Positions 1-10,522 of a DNA stretch of 64,000 nt are shown here, piece by piece. Every line of letters begins with the position of its first letter. Positions within the stretch are counted from its first letter, which is position 1. The DNA lies in the NCBI GenBank assembly GCA_023053545.1, contig JAKZAN010000005.1, positions 12,834,001 to 12,898,000 of the forward strand. Reading direction: 5' to 3'. A model generated the notes under the pieces. It ran no database searches. It was not told the DNA's origin and saw nothing but the letters and a program-made list of their open reading frames with translations. The translations under genes and the position numbers were made by a program. The stretch is from Lepidurus packardi. Taxonomy: Eukaryota; Arthropoda; Branchiopoda; Notostraca; Triopsidae.

Positions 1-1550
1 ACTTTTCCAAGCTTTTCCAGGTTTTCGTGCAGAAATGTCCCTTCTGGTTTCAGCTGCTAATCTTAAGCAGAAGATTAGCTAGGACTAGAAGAGGTAATAT
101 TAATGAAGCTTAAACCTTTCCAATGCTTATTATTTAGGATTAAGGCGTAGATGTGAAGGTGCATAGTTAAACAGTTTCTCGACAGGAAATCCGTTCGACC
201 GGCAGAAAATGTGGCTAATGCATTTGTCTGTTACAGGTTTTCGGGCAGAACTATTTCTTCTAGGTCAGCTGCTAGTCTCGCACAGAAGATTAGCTAGGAA
301 TAGAAGAGAGAATTCATCTCAATTGAGCCAGTTTTAGGCCCATCTCGTTGAGTTCACCAGGTATACAGATACAACAGTTCGTTCTATATACAGATACAGT
401 ATACAGATATAACAGTTCGTAAAATGGGATTGCACATTTTAGAAGTTTGGGTTTGGTTTTTGGCACAAGGCCTTCAAAACGATTCGTAATGAGAAACCCC
501 TAAGTGAATTCCACGTGGAAGGATTGCACCACTAAGGTTTTTCAGTCCGTTTTTTGTAAACACTTAGTGCATTAAACCACACATAGATTAAAGAATACGA
601 GAATTTTCATTACCTGTAATAATATAGTTTCGCAAAACTTTCCTCTCCAATTGGTACTGTCTTTAAGCTTGAATGACGTGGTTTTGACTAACACGCTTTG
701 TCATGCAGGGATGTATCAAATGGAGCCTGGGGGGCTTGACCCAGAGAGGGGTGCATTCAGTAAGCCAATGGCTGACTTGGCTTAAAGCCATTTTGCACCG
801 CGAAGTTTAAAACCATTTTTGGCTAAAGCGCACAAACTCTATGCCATGAAGGCTGCATGCGTGTCGAAATCTATTGTATTCCATACAGAGTAGTTAGTGT
901 TTTAAGTTAATTATGTTGTTTTTTATTCAGCGAAAAAAAGTACACATTCAATCGGGAGAAAATGCTACTGGGAAACTCAATTGGGAAACTTTCGGAAACT
1001 TGGAGAGTGAGGGGTTGTTGGTTTCCCTGCGCCCAATTAGTGTACTTTTAATTTCTTAAATTCATATGGAACTCTTACGCTTTTACTTTCATTGGATTAC
1101 TTAAGGCAATCTACCGAAAGGCGTATTTGAGAATGGACTAAAGAGACCGTATGAAACCCGCCCACCGCTTAAGAAGATTATCAAGATGTTGGTTTCTCTT
1201 GCCTTGGCACCAGCAGATCAAGCTTACGGCGGATTTCAGCTAAACACAATGCAGCTTTTCTACTTTCGTTTCCAAGTCCTGTATATCCAATTTTATTAGA
1301 TTTACCATAACCTGACTGTTGTTTCTATGTGTATTTTTGTGTTCTTAGGCTATCCCACAACGGAAAAAAAGAAATGCTCGCGGAAGAAACAGCCGACGTG
1401 AAAGCTGCACATAAACTCGCCCTTTTGGATATGTCTATGGGTATTGGTTTACCATACAAAGGGCTGCACCGGTTTTCTGTCTCAGGGGAGGCCCCCTGAA
1501 CGTCGAAGTGCACTGAAAGCTCATCGTAGCCAGCTAACGGACGCTTTCGA
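1..1550. other. Intergenic region with one diverged direct repeat
   Basis: No gene is recognised here. A block at about 18-100 (GTTTTCGTGCAGAA ... CAGAAGATTAGCTAGGA) recurs at about 233-312 with substitutions, giving two copies about 215 bases apart. Short motifs such as ACAGATACA are repeated around 360-420. Short open frames in this stretch show no domain or family resemblance I know. Confidence 0.4.
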
Positions 1551-1553
1551 GGA

Positions 1554-2376
1554 TTGTATGAACGCCCACCGAAACTCTCTGAGGCAAACCGTCATCGCAT
1601 CATGGGTCCAAAAGAAGTAGATGAAACTACACGGAAATGCTACACTGACATCGAGGAGTATTTCGCCTCAAGGGCGAACAGCGTCTCGGTCAACGGTACT
1701 CTCCTCCTCTCGCACTCTACTTTCCGAAGCTCAACGAAAATCGAAGGAAACGCCTGCAGGAGGCCGCGAGGCTTTGGAAGCTGCAAGCCGATTTAGAGGA
1801 ACAATGGGATATCAAGCTTGTTCACTACAGTCCACCGCTCTACCAACTGAGCTACCAGAGGATGAGGAACAATTGCTTCGCACAGAATGAGCGAAGCAAC
1901 AACGGGCCCTAGCGGACGAGTGGGAACTCACCAACCTGCAAGTGGCGTTGTACGAGAGCGCCATTGAAAAGGAAGAACTGCCACCCGATGGCGAAGCGGA
2001 ACGTATACGAGACCAGAGGAGGTTACGCCCCCGAATACATCGTTATAATCACCGCACGCTTCGCCAATAGCATGCTCTCCCACGATCTCCGGACCCCGTT
2101 ACCTGGGGAAATCTCGTTCCACCGACCAGACCCCGAGGGGCTGCGTAGGGAGCAGCCCCTCCCTACGCGCCTTGGCTTGCGGGCGTCATGCCAAGGCTGG
2201 ACCTGAATCCCTTTGATGGCGACCCGAGGGAGTGGCCCCTCTTCATCGGCAACTTAAAACTCGACGTTTTAACACACCGTGGTGCCGTGCGACTCCCAAC
2301 GAATCGTGATGTTACGGCCATTGCTGACTCCGAAGATCCGCGAAAGTATCGCAGCCCTGTGTTGTATCGACAGTAA
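1554..2376 (+). mobile_element. Decayed BEL/Pao-like retrotransposon gag fragment
   Basis: The strongest piece, from about 2188, reads PRLDLNPFDGDPREWPLFIG. This resembles the DUF1759-type gag segment of BEL/Pao elements (typically LPKL.LP.F.GDP..W..F). Upstream, in shifting frames from about 1735 to 2010, lie charged helix-forming stretches such as LQEAARLWKLQADLEEQW and LTNLQVALYESAIEKEELPP, as in the coiled-coil region before that domain. No single frame stays open, and nothing resembling protease, reverse transcriptase or integrase follows. The element is therefore a dead, truncated copy. The family call is from remembered motif resemblance only. Confidence 0.55.
1827..1863 (-). pseudogene. 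tRNA-Tyr 5'-half-like fragment
   Basis: Read on the minus strand this stretch contains TAGCTCAGTTGGTAGAGCGG followed by TGGACTGTAG. This corresponds closely to the 5' half of arthropod tRNA-Tyr(GUA): D arm, A box, and anticodon stem up to the usual intron position. The 3' half (T arm, B box, 3' acceptor strand) is absent on both sides, so this is not an intact tRNA gene. It sits antisense inside the gag-like segment and could be a tRNA relic or an extended primer-binding-type match. Confidence 0.6.
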
Positions 2377-2519
2377 GCGTTAAGGGAGTTACAAGACCAG
2401 TACGGCCAAAGGTACTGTGCTGCTGTGAGCTACTAGCTTGTGCTACTGTGAGCGAAGTAATAAAATCGATTGCTTTGTATATCTCACTTTTAGGACATCT
2501 CTCTCCAACACGTAAAACA

Positions 2520-2895
2520 AAGCCCCGTCTAGGATTTTAACGCGAGAATCAGATTCAGTGGACACAACGAGCCCCAGGAGAACTTGGATGACATCAAGGA
2601 CACAAGAGCTAGGTACCGGCCGGCTGAAGCTATACAATATCCTGGAACTGGCTTCCAACCCCTTGGAGCCTGTTTGCACGCGTTGTTACTGATGGTCTTG
2701 TATATTTTTTTATTATTTACACGAATCGCTTGTACATATTTTAATTGCAATAGGTACGGCTCTATGACACAGGAGCGTGACGAGGGATCAGCTCGTCGTC
2801 GACGCCGACTTCGAGAAGCAGACCGTGCTGATGCCGACCCAGCCAGCAATGCACATGGAGCTGTACAGCCACCTGATCAAGTTCACCCAGCTGTA
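2520..2895 (+). other. Unrecognised coding-like fragments
   Basis: Two stretches have protein-like composition but no continuous frame: one at about 2612-2680 reading GRLKLYNILELASNPLEPV, and one at about 2768-2896 containing VVDADFEKQTVLMPTQPAM and ending in a stop. They are GC-richer than the surroundings, and a splice-acceptor-like CAATAG precedes the second. They may be exons of a gene or a transposon remnant. I do not recognise the family. Confidence 0.25.
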
Positions 2896-2899
2896 ACCC

Positions 2900-3540
2900 C
2901 TTTGTCCCGTTTGCGTGACAGGAAGAGCCAAACACGGTATTTCTGCCGTGTGGTCACCCATTTTGCAGGGCCCGTAACAAGTCGCCCTAGCCAATGGAGG
3001 GAATTGTTTCGTTTGCCGTAAGGATGTAACGAAACTTTTCCATTGCAACTCTAACTCTTTACTGCCTTTGTTTTTTCTAATGTTAACTTCACAGCGAACT
3101 ACTTAAGCTCACGAGTTTACGAAAATAGTACCCTTCTGTCGGGGGGGGTATTTTTTAACCAAGCCTTTCTTCGTGAAATATTATTTGACGGAAATTGTAT
3201 GACAAGAACCGACTTGTTTTCGTTTTAAGATCGCTCTAAATTGCTTAGCTTGGCGAGCTTCAGAAGTTCTGAGAGACCTTCCGTAATGCTAAAGATTATT
3301 GTCCTAGTGTAGTGTAGTGTTATTGTCCTTGTGACGTAGTTTTTCATAGGGCGAAAGCTTCCATTTAATCCGTTGGGCTGAACCAATGACCAGAGTCGGC
3401 AGAAGCTTTGGAGGCGACATGCTATTGGTCCTTGAAAGATTAGGGGCGGCCTTCTGCCGATTGGTTCTTGTATCGCGGGGCCTCCCAGTCCAATTTCAAT
3501 GCTCGCAACCGGTTTGTAAAACGCGAAATCTAAAATCTAA
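2900..3540. other. Non-coding stretch
   Basis: Nothing gene-like is seen. A G-run (GGGGGGGG) lies at about 3140 and a short TAGTG repeat at about 3306-3320. CCAAT-like motifs on both strands lie at about 3380-3470. Confidence 0.3.
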
Positions 3541-3544
3541 TTTA

Positions 3545-3716
3545 AATCTTGGAACTACTTGAACTTGAAAAGAAAAGGCTAAATAACCAGGTCAAAGCAC
3601 AACCCATAGTCACATTATAGACTTTAAAATCTATTGCTTCGAACTATTTGAACTTGAAAAGAAAAGGCTAAATAAGCAGGTTAAAGCTCAACCCATAGTC
3701 ACATTCTAGACTATTT
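3545..3716. repeat. Two-copy tandem repeat, about 95 bases
   Basis: ACTTGAACTTGAAAAGAAAA and the sequence after it (GGCTAAATAA.CAGGT.AAAG and CCCATAGTCACATT) occur at about 3553 and again at about 3648 with only a few differences. Confidence 0.7.
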
Positions 3717-3905
3717 CGCGTTAGCCAGGTCGCACCATGAGAAGGCCATCCACATTGCAACCCAACACATACAGAGGTATAATAATATACAGGTTCGTGC
3801 CTATGTACTATACAATTCCTGTGTATACTTATGTGCATACATGTTGTATTAACACACGTATGTCTATCTACGAGTTGTCATAAAATTCCCTATGTTTAAG
3901 GTATA

Positions 3906-4892
3906 TTGTAGCGAGAGGCCTCGCTCCTGCCTGAGGGTTGCTGTTATCGTTGGGGATAGGGGGTCTTTTGGACAAATACAGCAGTCGAAATCCTATAACC
4001 GAGTCGACAACTCACTCCGTCACAAATTTGGTGTCAGAAGTGGGATCTGAACTGGTGGACAGTAGCTGTGAGCTCCTAAAGACCGTAGGAGTCCTGGGAA
4101 TAGTGTGCTGGAGGGTTCCTTGAGAAAGCGTACGAAGCGGGTCTTGGAGAACCTTAAAATTGCTTTGGTGACAGGAACACAGTCCCACTTTACCCTGCAT
4201 ATTGTCTCCGCCTCGTACCCGTAGTCCCAAAGAGGAAGCTAAATCCACCAGCTCCAACATGCCCCAAACGCGTGCGTCAAAGAAACAAAACCACGAAAGT
4301 GACTCGGACGAAGAGGGAGCGGCTGCGTTACTGTATGAGACAACGTCCAACCCCCTCCCTGGCCCCAGCTGGCAAACAATGGGGAAACCTGAAGAATTTT
4401 CGATTGACGTCACGGAGACGAAGACTAGCTCGAGTGAACAAGAGGTGGAGTCTCAATTGGTTAAAGCCTTTGCTGAAAAACTGGAGCGTACTTCACAGCG
4501 AAGCGAGGCTGGTATCCGAGTGTTCTCGGGTCAGTCCCACGAAGACCTCCACATGTGGATCGAGACTCTGGAGCGTATGGGACGAGCCGAAAATTGACTC
4601 CCGAATTACACCTGAATTACACCTAAGGGCAGCAATGGCGAAGATTGCGGGTGCGGGAGTGAACTGGCACGAGGTTATAGGGCGGAACTGCACCACGTGG
4701 AAGGATTGGAAAAGGAAGGTTCTGACCGCTTTCGGAAAACCCCGAAGTCTGGAAGAATGGATCGCCCTCGTCAACGGTTCAGCAACCAGAAGAGAACCTA
4801 AACAGCTATATCTATACAAAGCTGCGTCTCCTCCAGCGTTGCCCAAACAACTGGCTCAATATCAAATAACTGACATTGCAGGGTACAATTAA
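3906..4892 (+). mobile_element. Gypsy-type LTR retrotransposon remnant (5' LTR, PBS, broken gag)
   Basis: A putative 5' LTR starts with TGTAGCGAGAGG at 3906 and ends near 4025. It is followed by a primer-binding-site-like TGGTGTCAGAAGTGGGAT at 4029-4046. From 4260 a gag-like frame begins MPQTRASKKQNHESDSDEEG and later includes a W-rich segment (WHEVIGRNCTTWKDWKRKVL at about 4670-4730), as in Ty3/gypsy capsid proteins. The frame is broken near 4595. An 11-base tandem duplication (GAATTACACCT at 4603-4613 and 4614-4624) plus an apparent one-base loss just before it moves the reading into another frame. There is no pol gene or 3' LTR, so this is a truncated dead copy. The LTR boundaries are inferred; the exact clade (Mag-like) is a guess. 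Confidence 0.6.
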
Positions 4893-6526
4893 ATGACATA
4901 CCTACTTCTGTCTAAATGCTACTCGCTTTTGTAGTTTTTTACACGTTTAGCTACGGCTCTTTCCTGCTGCGGCTACATTTTCACCTTGAAATGTTGAGAA
5001 AATCCTAACTCGAACGAACAAATTAAAAGAAATAATAACTGGATAAGCTTCACATGTCAATTCAGATAAATCAAAGCTGTTCAAATTTACAACTAGCACT
5101 GTCAAGTCTTGGCTCACGAAAATTTCCTGAAAAACCGACTCACGCTTCGGAAGATACTGGACAATAAAGGCTACAAATGAAGATATTGAACAATAAATAC
5201 TAGGCTTCCACATGAAGGACTGGTTCTCGGTATAGGTTTGACATGATGTTGACATGCACTGACCAGTCCGCGACTTAGTAAAGTGGCAATCACGGTGCTG
5301 AAAACTTTTACGTGTTCAAATAACTATCCCCAAACGTAAACAAAACGTGTTTCCTAACTCGTCCGGATGCCACTCGATGTGTTGGGTTTGAGCTTCTATA
5401 TCATCGGAACATCGTGGGGTCTTCGTGAAAATCTTCCAATGACAGAAATGGAACGCAAGCACTGGCTTGGAGAGCTTCTAGCAAATCACAATTCCCTGAA
5501 CTATCGTCCGGTATCTGCTGATGCTTACCTAATAAATTCTTCCTATACAGGTGAATGAAAGAGCAAGCTGATGCAGTCCAAGGCTCAAAGCCCTTGTGAA
5601 GTTTATAACATTCGTATACAGCATAAATAAAACCGAAAACACCCCGCAAGAAAAAGGAATGATCCCATTTCCTCAAGTCTCAATTCACAATTATTAAAAA
5701 GAGATCAGTCACAAGAAAAAAAAAATACGGATCCACAAAGACGAGTCAAAAAGCAGTCCAACAAGATTTGAAACAAGCTTCCGGTTGGCGAATCAAGAGT
5801 TCGAAAGCTTTGGATTCCAGTTGTCATCCAGGCAAACCATGTACTTGGTTACTCAATTCAGGGGCAGCATACACAGACGGGCAAAATACTGTGTTCAAGA
5901 CGACGGAAGACATCTTTTTGGAACTATTACGCAAAATTAAAAATCAATAATACCTCTCATTAGGAAAAATACATCAAAGTGATTTACCACATCTTTAACA
6001 AAACAACGTTAAACATGAGAAATTAACACACAGTTCACCAGTAAATAAGGAACCAATCAAATTACCAATAATTTCAAAGCTTCCTTTAATCTTTCGATAC
6101 TTGTCGTTTCATCCAACTCTTCTACGAATTAAACAAGAGTTTTAATCTCAAAGATGAGTGAATGTATGCAAGAAAGTTACTCGTGGTAGCCACCATTATA
6201 GCTGGATATGCATGAAAAGCGATCAGGAGTAACCGGAACGAGAGCTTCGAAACGCCCGCGATGATATTTATATCATCCCAAGTGCTTAAATCCGTCTTTC
6301 TGCTTCCATAAAATGGCCAAAATTATAAATAAATTAAATGACACATCAAGGTGAATTAGATTCAAAACTTGAGGAACATTCTGATCATTAACTTCTAGCT
6401 AAGACCAAGCGAAGTGCTTCCACATATTCTCGCCGGGAGTGCTTTACATCATACTGCATCTGAAATTAGATGAAACAAGCATGATTTAAGTTTGAAGCCC
6501 AACCCAAAGTTGATTTAATTTATTAC
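4893..6526. other. Non-coding region
   Basis: No gene is supported. Only short open frames without family resemblance occur. On the minus strand a splice-acceptor-like TAATTTCAG at about 6460 is followed by a 23-codon open stretch ending in TAA at about 6390. It does not join in frame with the chimaerin-like exon upstream. Confidence 0.4.
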
Positions 6527-6967
6527 CTGAGACTTAAAATGTGAAAGTCTTTGTATTGACTGCTGTCCCGTACTAAGTAAAAGCCTTCTGAAGGGAGCAA
6601 GTCTAAGGACTTGGCGTGGGAAAGATTGCCATGGTATTCCAGTCCCAAATAATCAGGGTGGGAAGTAATTAGGCCAGTAAAAAAGACTGGGGAAGGTTGA
6701 GGAGCTTCTTGTTGAAGTTGATATACTAAAAATGGACTAACATTAGAATCTAACTGATATTTTTTGTTTCTTGGTGAGTTTCTAAAGCTATAATCCAAAG
6801 AAATGGAATTTTGAGTCATTTTAAAAAGCGTACAGCCGGGGTAAACTCTAAGCCCCGCCTTTCGCTTTCCTTTGATTAAATCCTCATTAAAAACAAGAGA
6901 ATAATTTCAGTTTTAACTTACAATAGGACTTCCAGACGGAAGGCAAAGAAATCTCATTGTCGCTCAT
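6527..6967 (-). CDS. Chimaerin-like SH2 protein, first two exons only
   Basis: Exon 1 (6922-6967) encodes MSDNEISLPSVWKSY and ends at GTAAGT. Exon 2 (6527-6725) continues LYQLQQEAPQPSPVFFTG, then the start of an SH2 domain (LEYHGNLSHAKSLDLLPSEG, FYLVRD). The join reproduces the hallmark N-terminus of alpha/beta-chimaerins (VWKSYLYQLQQEAP followed by EFHG). Chimaerins are diacylglycerol-binding Rac GTPase-activating proteins built as SH2-C1-RhoGAP. Exon 2 stops at AG|GTAATA within the SH2 domain, in phase 2. The only nearby downstream acceptor gives a stop after four codons. The rest of SH2, C1 and RhoGAP are not seen down to position 1. They may lie beyond the window after a long transposon-filled intron, or this may be a truncated copy. 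The exon calls are strong; the status of the gene is open. Confidence 0.75.
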
Positions 6968-8824
6968 AATGTGCCCCAATTTACGTCGCTAAAATCTAGA
7001 AATAAAAAGAGCAAAAAAAGGTAAACAAGACGACAGAGGTCTGTCAAAAGAGCTATGCAAGGCTATGCTGTACAACATGGGAAGGTACCGTATCGTTTCG
7101 TCCAAGCCATCTTTTAAGTGAACTTGGAAGTGGCTACGAGATCCTGCGACCGATCTTCCACTGACTTCAGAATAGGCCGTTCATTCATTAAAAAGTAAAT
7201 TAAGTAAAAAACAAATCCAATAGATACTGGCATTCACACTGTTAAAAAGGGTACCTAAACCAGGTATATAACACATGCTAAAATAGCCGTTACTACTCAA
7301 GAGGGGGTACCTCTCCCCAAAGACGGGGTTCTCCCTCTCAACAACGGGGTACCAGCACTCAAAGCCGGTAGCTGTAGCCCCCAAGTGAGTGGGCACCCCC
7401 TTTTATGAGTAACGCATACCTAATAAGGGTAACCTTCCCCCCAAATGAGTAGCCTGTGAAAAAGAAAATTTCTGACAACTTATTATGTATTTTAAAAATG
7501 TAGTGAACTCTCTATTGTCTCAAGAGTTTCGCATTCTTCCAAGCCTGTAATTTTGCAGGAGCGATGTAGATATTTGACTGCAGACGTCGATGTGATGTAA
7601 TGTGGACGTCTGCGAGATGATACAACACCATACTCAACTTACTCTTTGAATTCTTCTTTCATTGGTTCATGATATTACAACACAACTATCGGAAGTATTC
7701 GTTTTAGTGCTAGTACCATAGTCAACTTACTCAACTTACTCTTACCATCGGAAGTATTCGCTTTAGTGCTAGTGCATTAGTCATATCTATAGTGCTATAG
7801 TTCAAGGGCTAGAAGCATACCTAGCGTATGACTCTTGAAAATATGATAGTTCCTATAGTAACTTGCAAATCGATAAGGCGGTTGATAAAAATTATCGCGG
7901 CCATCTTGTTCAAACTAACGGAGGCGGAATTTACATGGTTTATCTTGCACTTTCCAAAGCCTCCACTTAGCCTAGTTGAAAACTTAACTGCAGTTTGCCT
8001 GTGGTTTTCATTTATATTATAGTGTTTCAATTATATTTATGATTATGTTACAGATTTTTAGAATTTTATTTTAGTATAATGTATACAGGAATTGCCCCCT
8101 AAAAGGGGGAGTAAGGTGCAAAAAAATTAAATAAAAAAATAAACAAGTTATAGAGGAGATCGAAAGAAGTGTTATGGCTGAAGAACGCCTATTATTCATA
8201 TTAACCGAGTAATTCGTTATTTAGCGGTTTAAGCTCCACCCCTTTCTTCCAAAATTCAAATTTTGCGCATTCAAATTCTATTCATAGGGGCGGCACCATT
8301 ATCTTTCTTTTGAATGCTGCGAACAACTCTATAGGTGCTTTGGCTAACTTATAATCTCGCTTATAAAAAAAATGCCTTTTTCTTCGCACCGCGGCTTGCG
8401 GGCTCCTCTGAACGCCACACAAACTTGTAGTATGTAAATGATAACAAAATTCCATTGTAAGTTTAGCGGCCGTTCTAAGAGAGCCCCAACCTCAATCCCT
8501 CCCTCAAAGGATATGGTCCAATAAAGCTCGCCTGGCGATTCGACAAGAATCCACACCAACCAAAAGCTTTTTCCCTGAATTTGTCTGCGCTGCAGGCGTT
8601 CCTACCTCAATGACAACACTTTGTCACTAGTCTCGAAACGCCCCCATGGTAGCAGTGCTGGACTTAGCCTCACAGCGCATTCCACATGTGTGCGCCAAAC
8701 TTCTCCCGAATTAAGTTCACAATACCAAGTTTCTTTTTAACTGTTACAATTTAGGCTGCCATACAATGATTATTTGGTATTAAATGGATACCTTAGTCTT
8801 TATTTCTTAGTTCGGTTGACGATA
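6968..8824. other. Intergenic region with short repeats
   Basis: No gene is recognised. Around 7240-7450 lies an unusual stretch of GGGTACC- and CCCC-rich motifs with short inverted pieces. A repeat (ATCGGAAGTATTCG.TTTAGT) occurs at about 7688 and 7747, next to duplicated TCAACTTACTC. At 8096-8113 CCCCTAAAAGGGG forms a short inverted repeat. The last 200 bases should hold the fukutin promoter; I see no clear TATA box. Confidence 0.35.
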
Positions 8825-10424
8825 ATGAAAAAGAAACATGTGCTATACCTTGCCATATTCTTCCTTCTACTCGTATTTTGCTTGCAAACCATTGTAATCC
8901 GTCATGTTTGGAGCGACAATCTGGGTTATCTCAACCTCAAGAAAGACACAACCGGCACCATCATGAAGGACATTGAAGCTCTCCTCTCCGTTACCGACAG
9001 TCTTAATGCTGGCGTTATTTTAGTCCACCCTCAGCTGCTTATCCAGTGCCAAAAAAGTCTTGAAAAGAATCCTAAACCCACCAAATCTCACTATAAACCT
9101 TGCTTCTTCACGTTCTCCTCCAACGACGTCATTCCATTCATGGTCATGTACCAAAACCTCCAATATAAGGCAAGTAATTCACCCCTAAACTTCAATTCTT
9201 GAGCTAACCAAATTTATTTTCACAGGAAGGAATTTTAACTGAGCTTTTACAAGAGCGTGGCTTTAACTACTGGCGAGTGGAAGGAACATGTGCCCAGTCT
9301 GCTTCCAAGTGTTCTTTATTCTACATTTTAAAGCGAAAAGGAGTCCTTCTACAACTCATCATTCTACACGAGGAAAAAGTAATTCAGGAACTAACACCAA
9401 AAATTAACAAAAAAATAGAGAAATACAAAAATAAATACCAAATTCTTTCTAGGCAAACTTCTGGTGGCATGGATCCTTAAAACACGGTTCTGATGCCAAC
9501 AATAGTTTGAAATTTCCTATCCAAGAAGCTTCAGACGCCCAGAATCTCTATTATGGCCGCAAAGAAGGGGCTTATAACAAGTTTGGGACTAAATCTACGT
9601 CGATTGTGCCTATAAAAACCCGTTTTTATTCCAGATTTCGTTGTCATTCTTCGCCTGTGAATGGACTAGGCTTGCTAGTGCCCTCAGATATCTCAAGCTT
9701 CCTCGCCCAACACAGAACTTCCACTTTTAAACCTTGTAACGAGTCGCGAGCTGCGCAATTCCGACGTTTGTACCCACAGAGTCAATCAGTCAGTGCTCGT
9801 CTGTTCCGCCATAAAGCTTGGAAAACCTTATCCAAAGCTGCAGCGGTCTTAGACAAGCTAAAAGTCTCATTTTGGCTGAGTAGTGGTACTTGTTTAGGTA
9901 ATTTCTTCTATGAATTTATATGAATATCCTGAAATAATCTTCTGACAGGTTATTACCGGGAATGTGATATCATCTCGCATGCGAAAGACGTAGATTTGGG
10001 GGTCAGGATCCAAGACTACGATGAAATGATCATCAAAGAGTTGGCCCAACGTAATCTGCCTTTGAAACACTGGTTGGGGAAGATTGAGGACAGTTTAGAG
10101 CTGTCTTTCCAAGACGGCGATGTTAAATTAGATCTGTTTTTCTTCTACGAGGAGGCAGAGCATGTCTGGAATGGGGGAACGCAAGTCAAGACGGGGAAAA
10201 AGTTTAAATACATCTTCCCCGCTTTTGACTTGTGTTGGACCCAGTTTTTGAGCTTAAAAGTACGCGTCCCTTGTGATACCCTGACGTATATTGAAGCGAA
10301 TTACGGCACTGATTGGGGTACACCGCTCACGGAATGGGATTGGAAGAAAAGCCCGCCCAATGTACAAGAAAACGGGCAATGGAACCAGCAAGAATGGCCG
10401 CAAGTCATGAAACTCTACTTTTGA
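8825..10424 (+). CDS. FKTN: Fukutin (ribitol-phosphate transferase of O-mannosyl glycans)
   Basis: Four exons (8825-9169, 9226-9378, 9453-9897, 9949-10424) give 472 residues, close to human fukutin (461). In vertebrates fukutin is a Golgi type II membrane protein that adds ribitol-5-phosphate to the alpha-dystroglycan glycan. Seen here: a lysine-flanked hydrophobic anchor at residues 5-25, and the LicD-like nucleotidyltransferase domain with [10 protein letters not shown] and KDVDLG (Asp328, Asp330). Also present are [34 protein letters not shown] and the near-C-terminal [11 protein letters not shown], all matching fukutin in order. The start is the ATG just before the anchor; an upstream in-frame stretch without ATG was ignored. 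Intron 1 has a GC donor (AAG|GCAAGT). The gene ends 98 bases from the stop of the convergent CUB-domain gene. Confidence 0.95.
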
Positions 10425-10522
10425 AGGAAGCAAAATTTCTTGTTTTTGGAGTTGTTTTTTTAAAAACGTTGAAATAGACGATTATTATATTCAATCTTGG
10501 GGGTTTTCATGGCTTTTTCATT

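Noticed and set aside
5367-5950. Possible small gene near 5.4-5.9 kb
   Set aside because: Frames are short, unlinked by convincing splice sites and without recognisable motifs.
6390-6460. Terminal chimaerin exon
   Set aside because: The splice phase from exon 2 gives a stop after four codons; the 23-codon open stretch is in a different frame.
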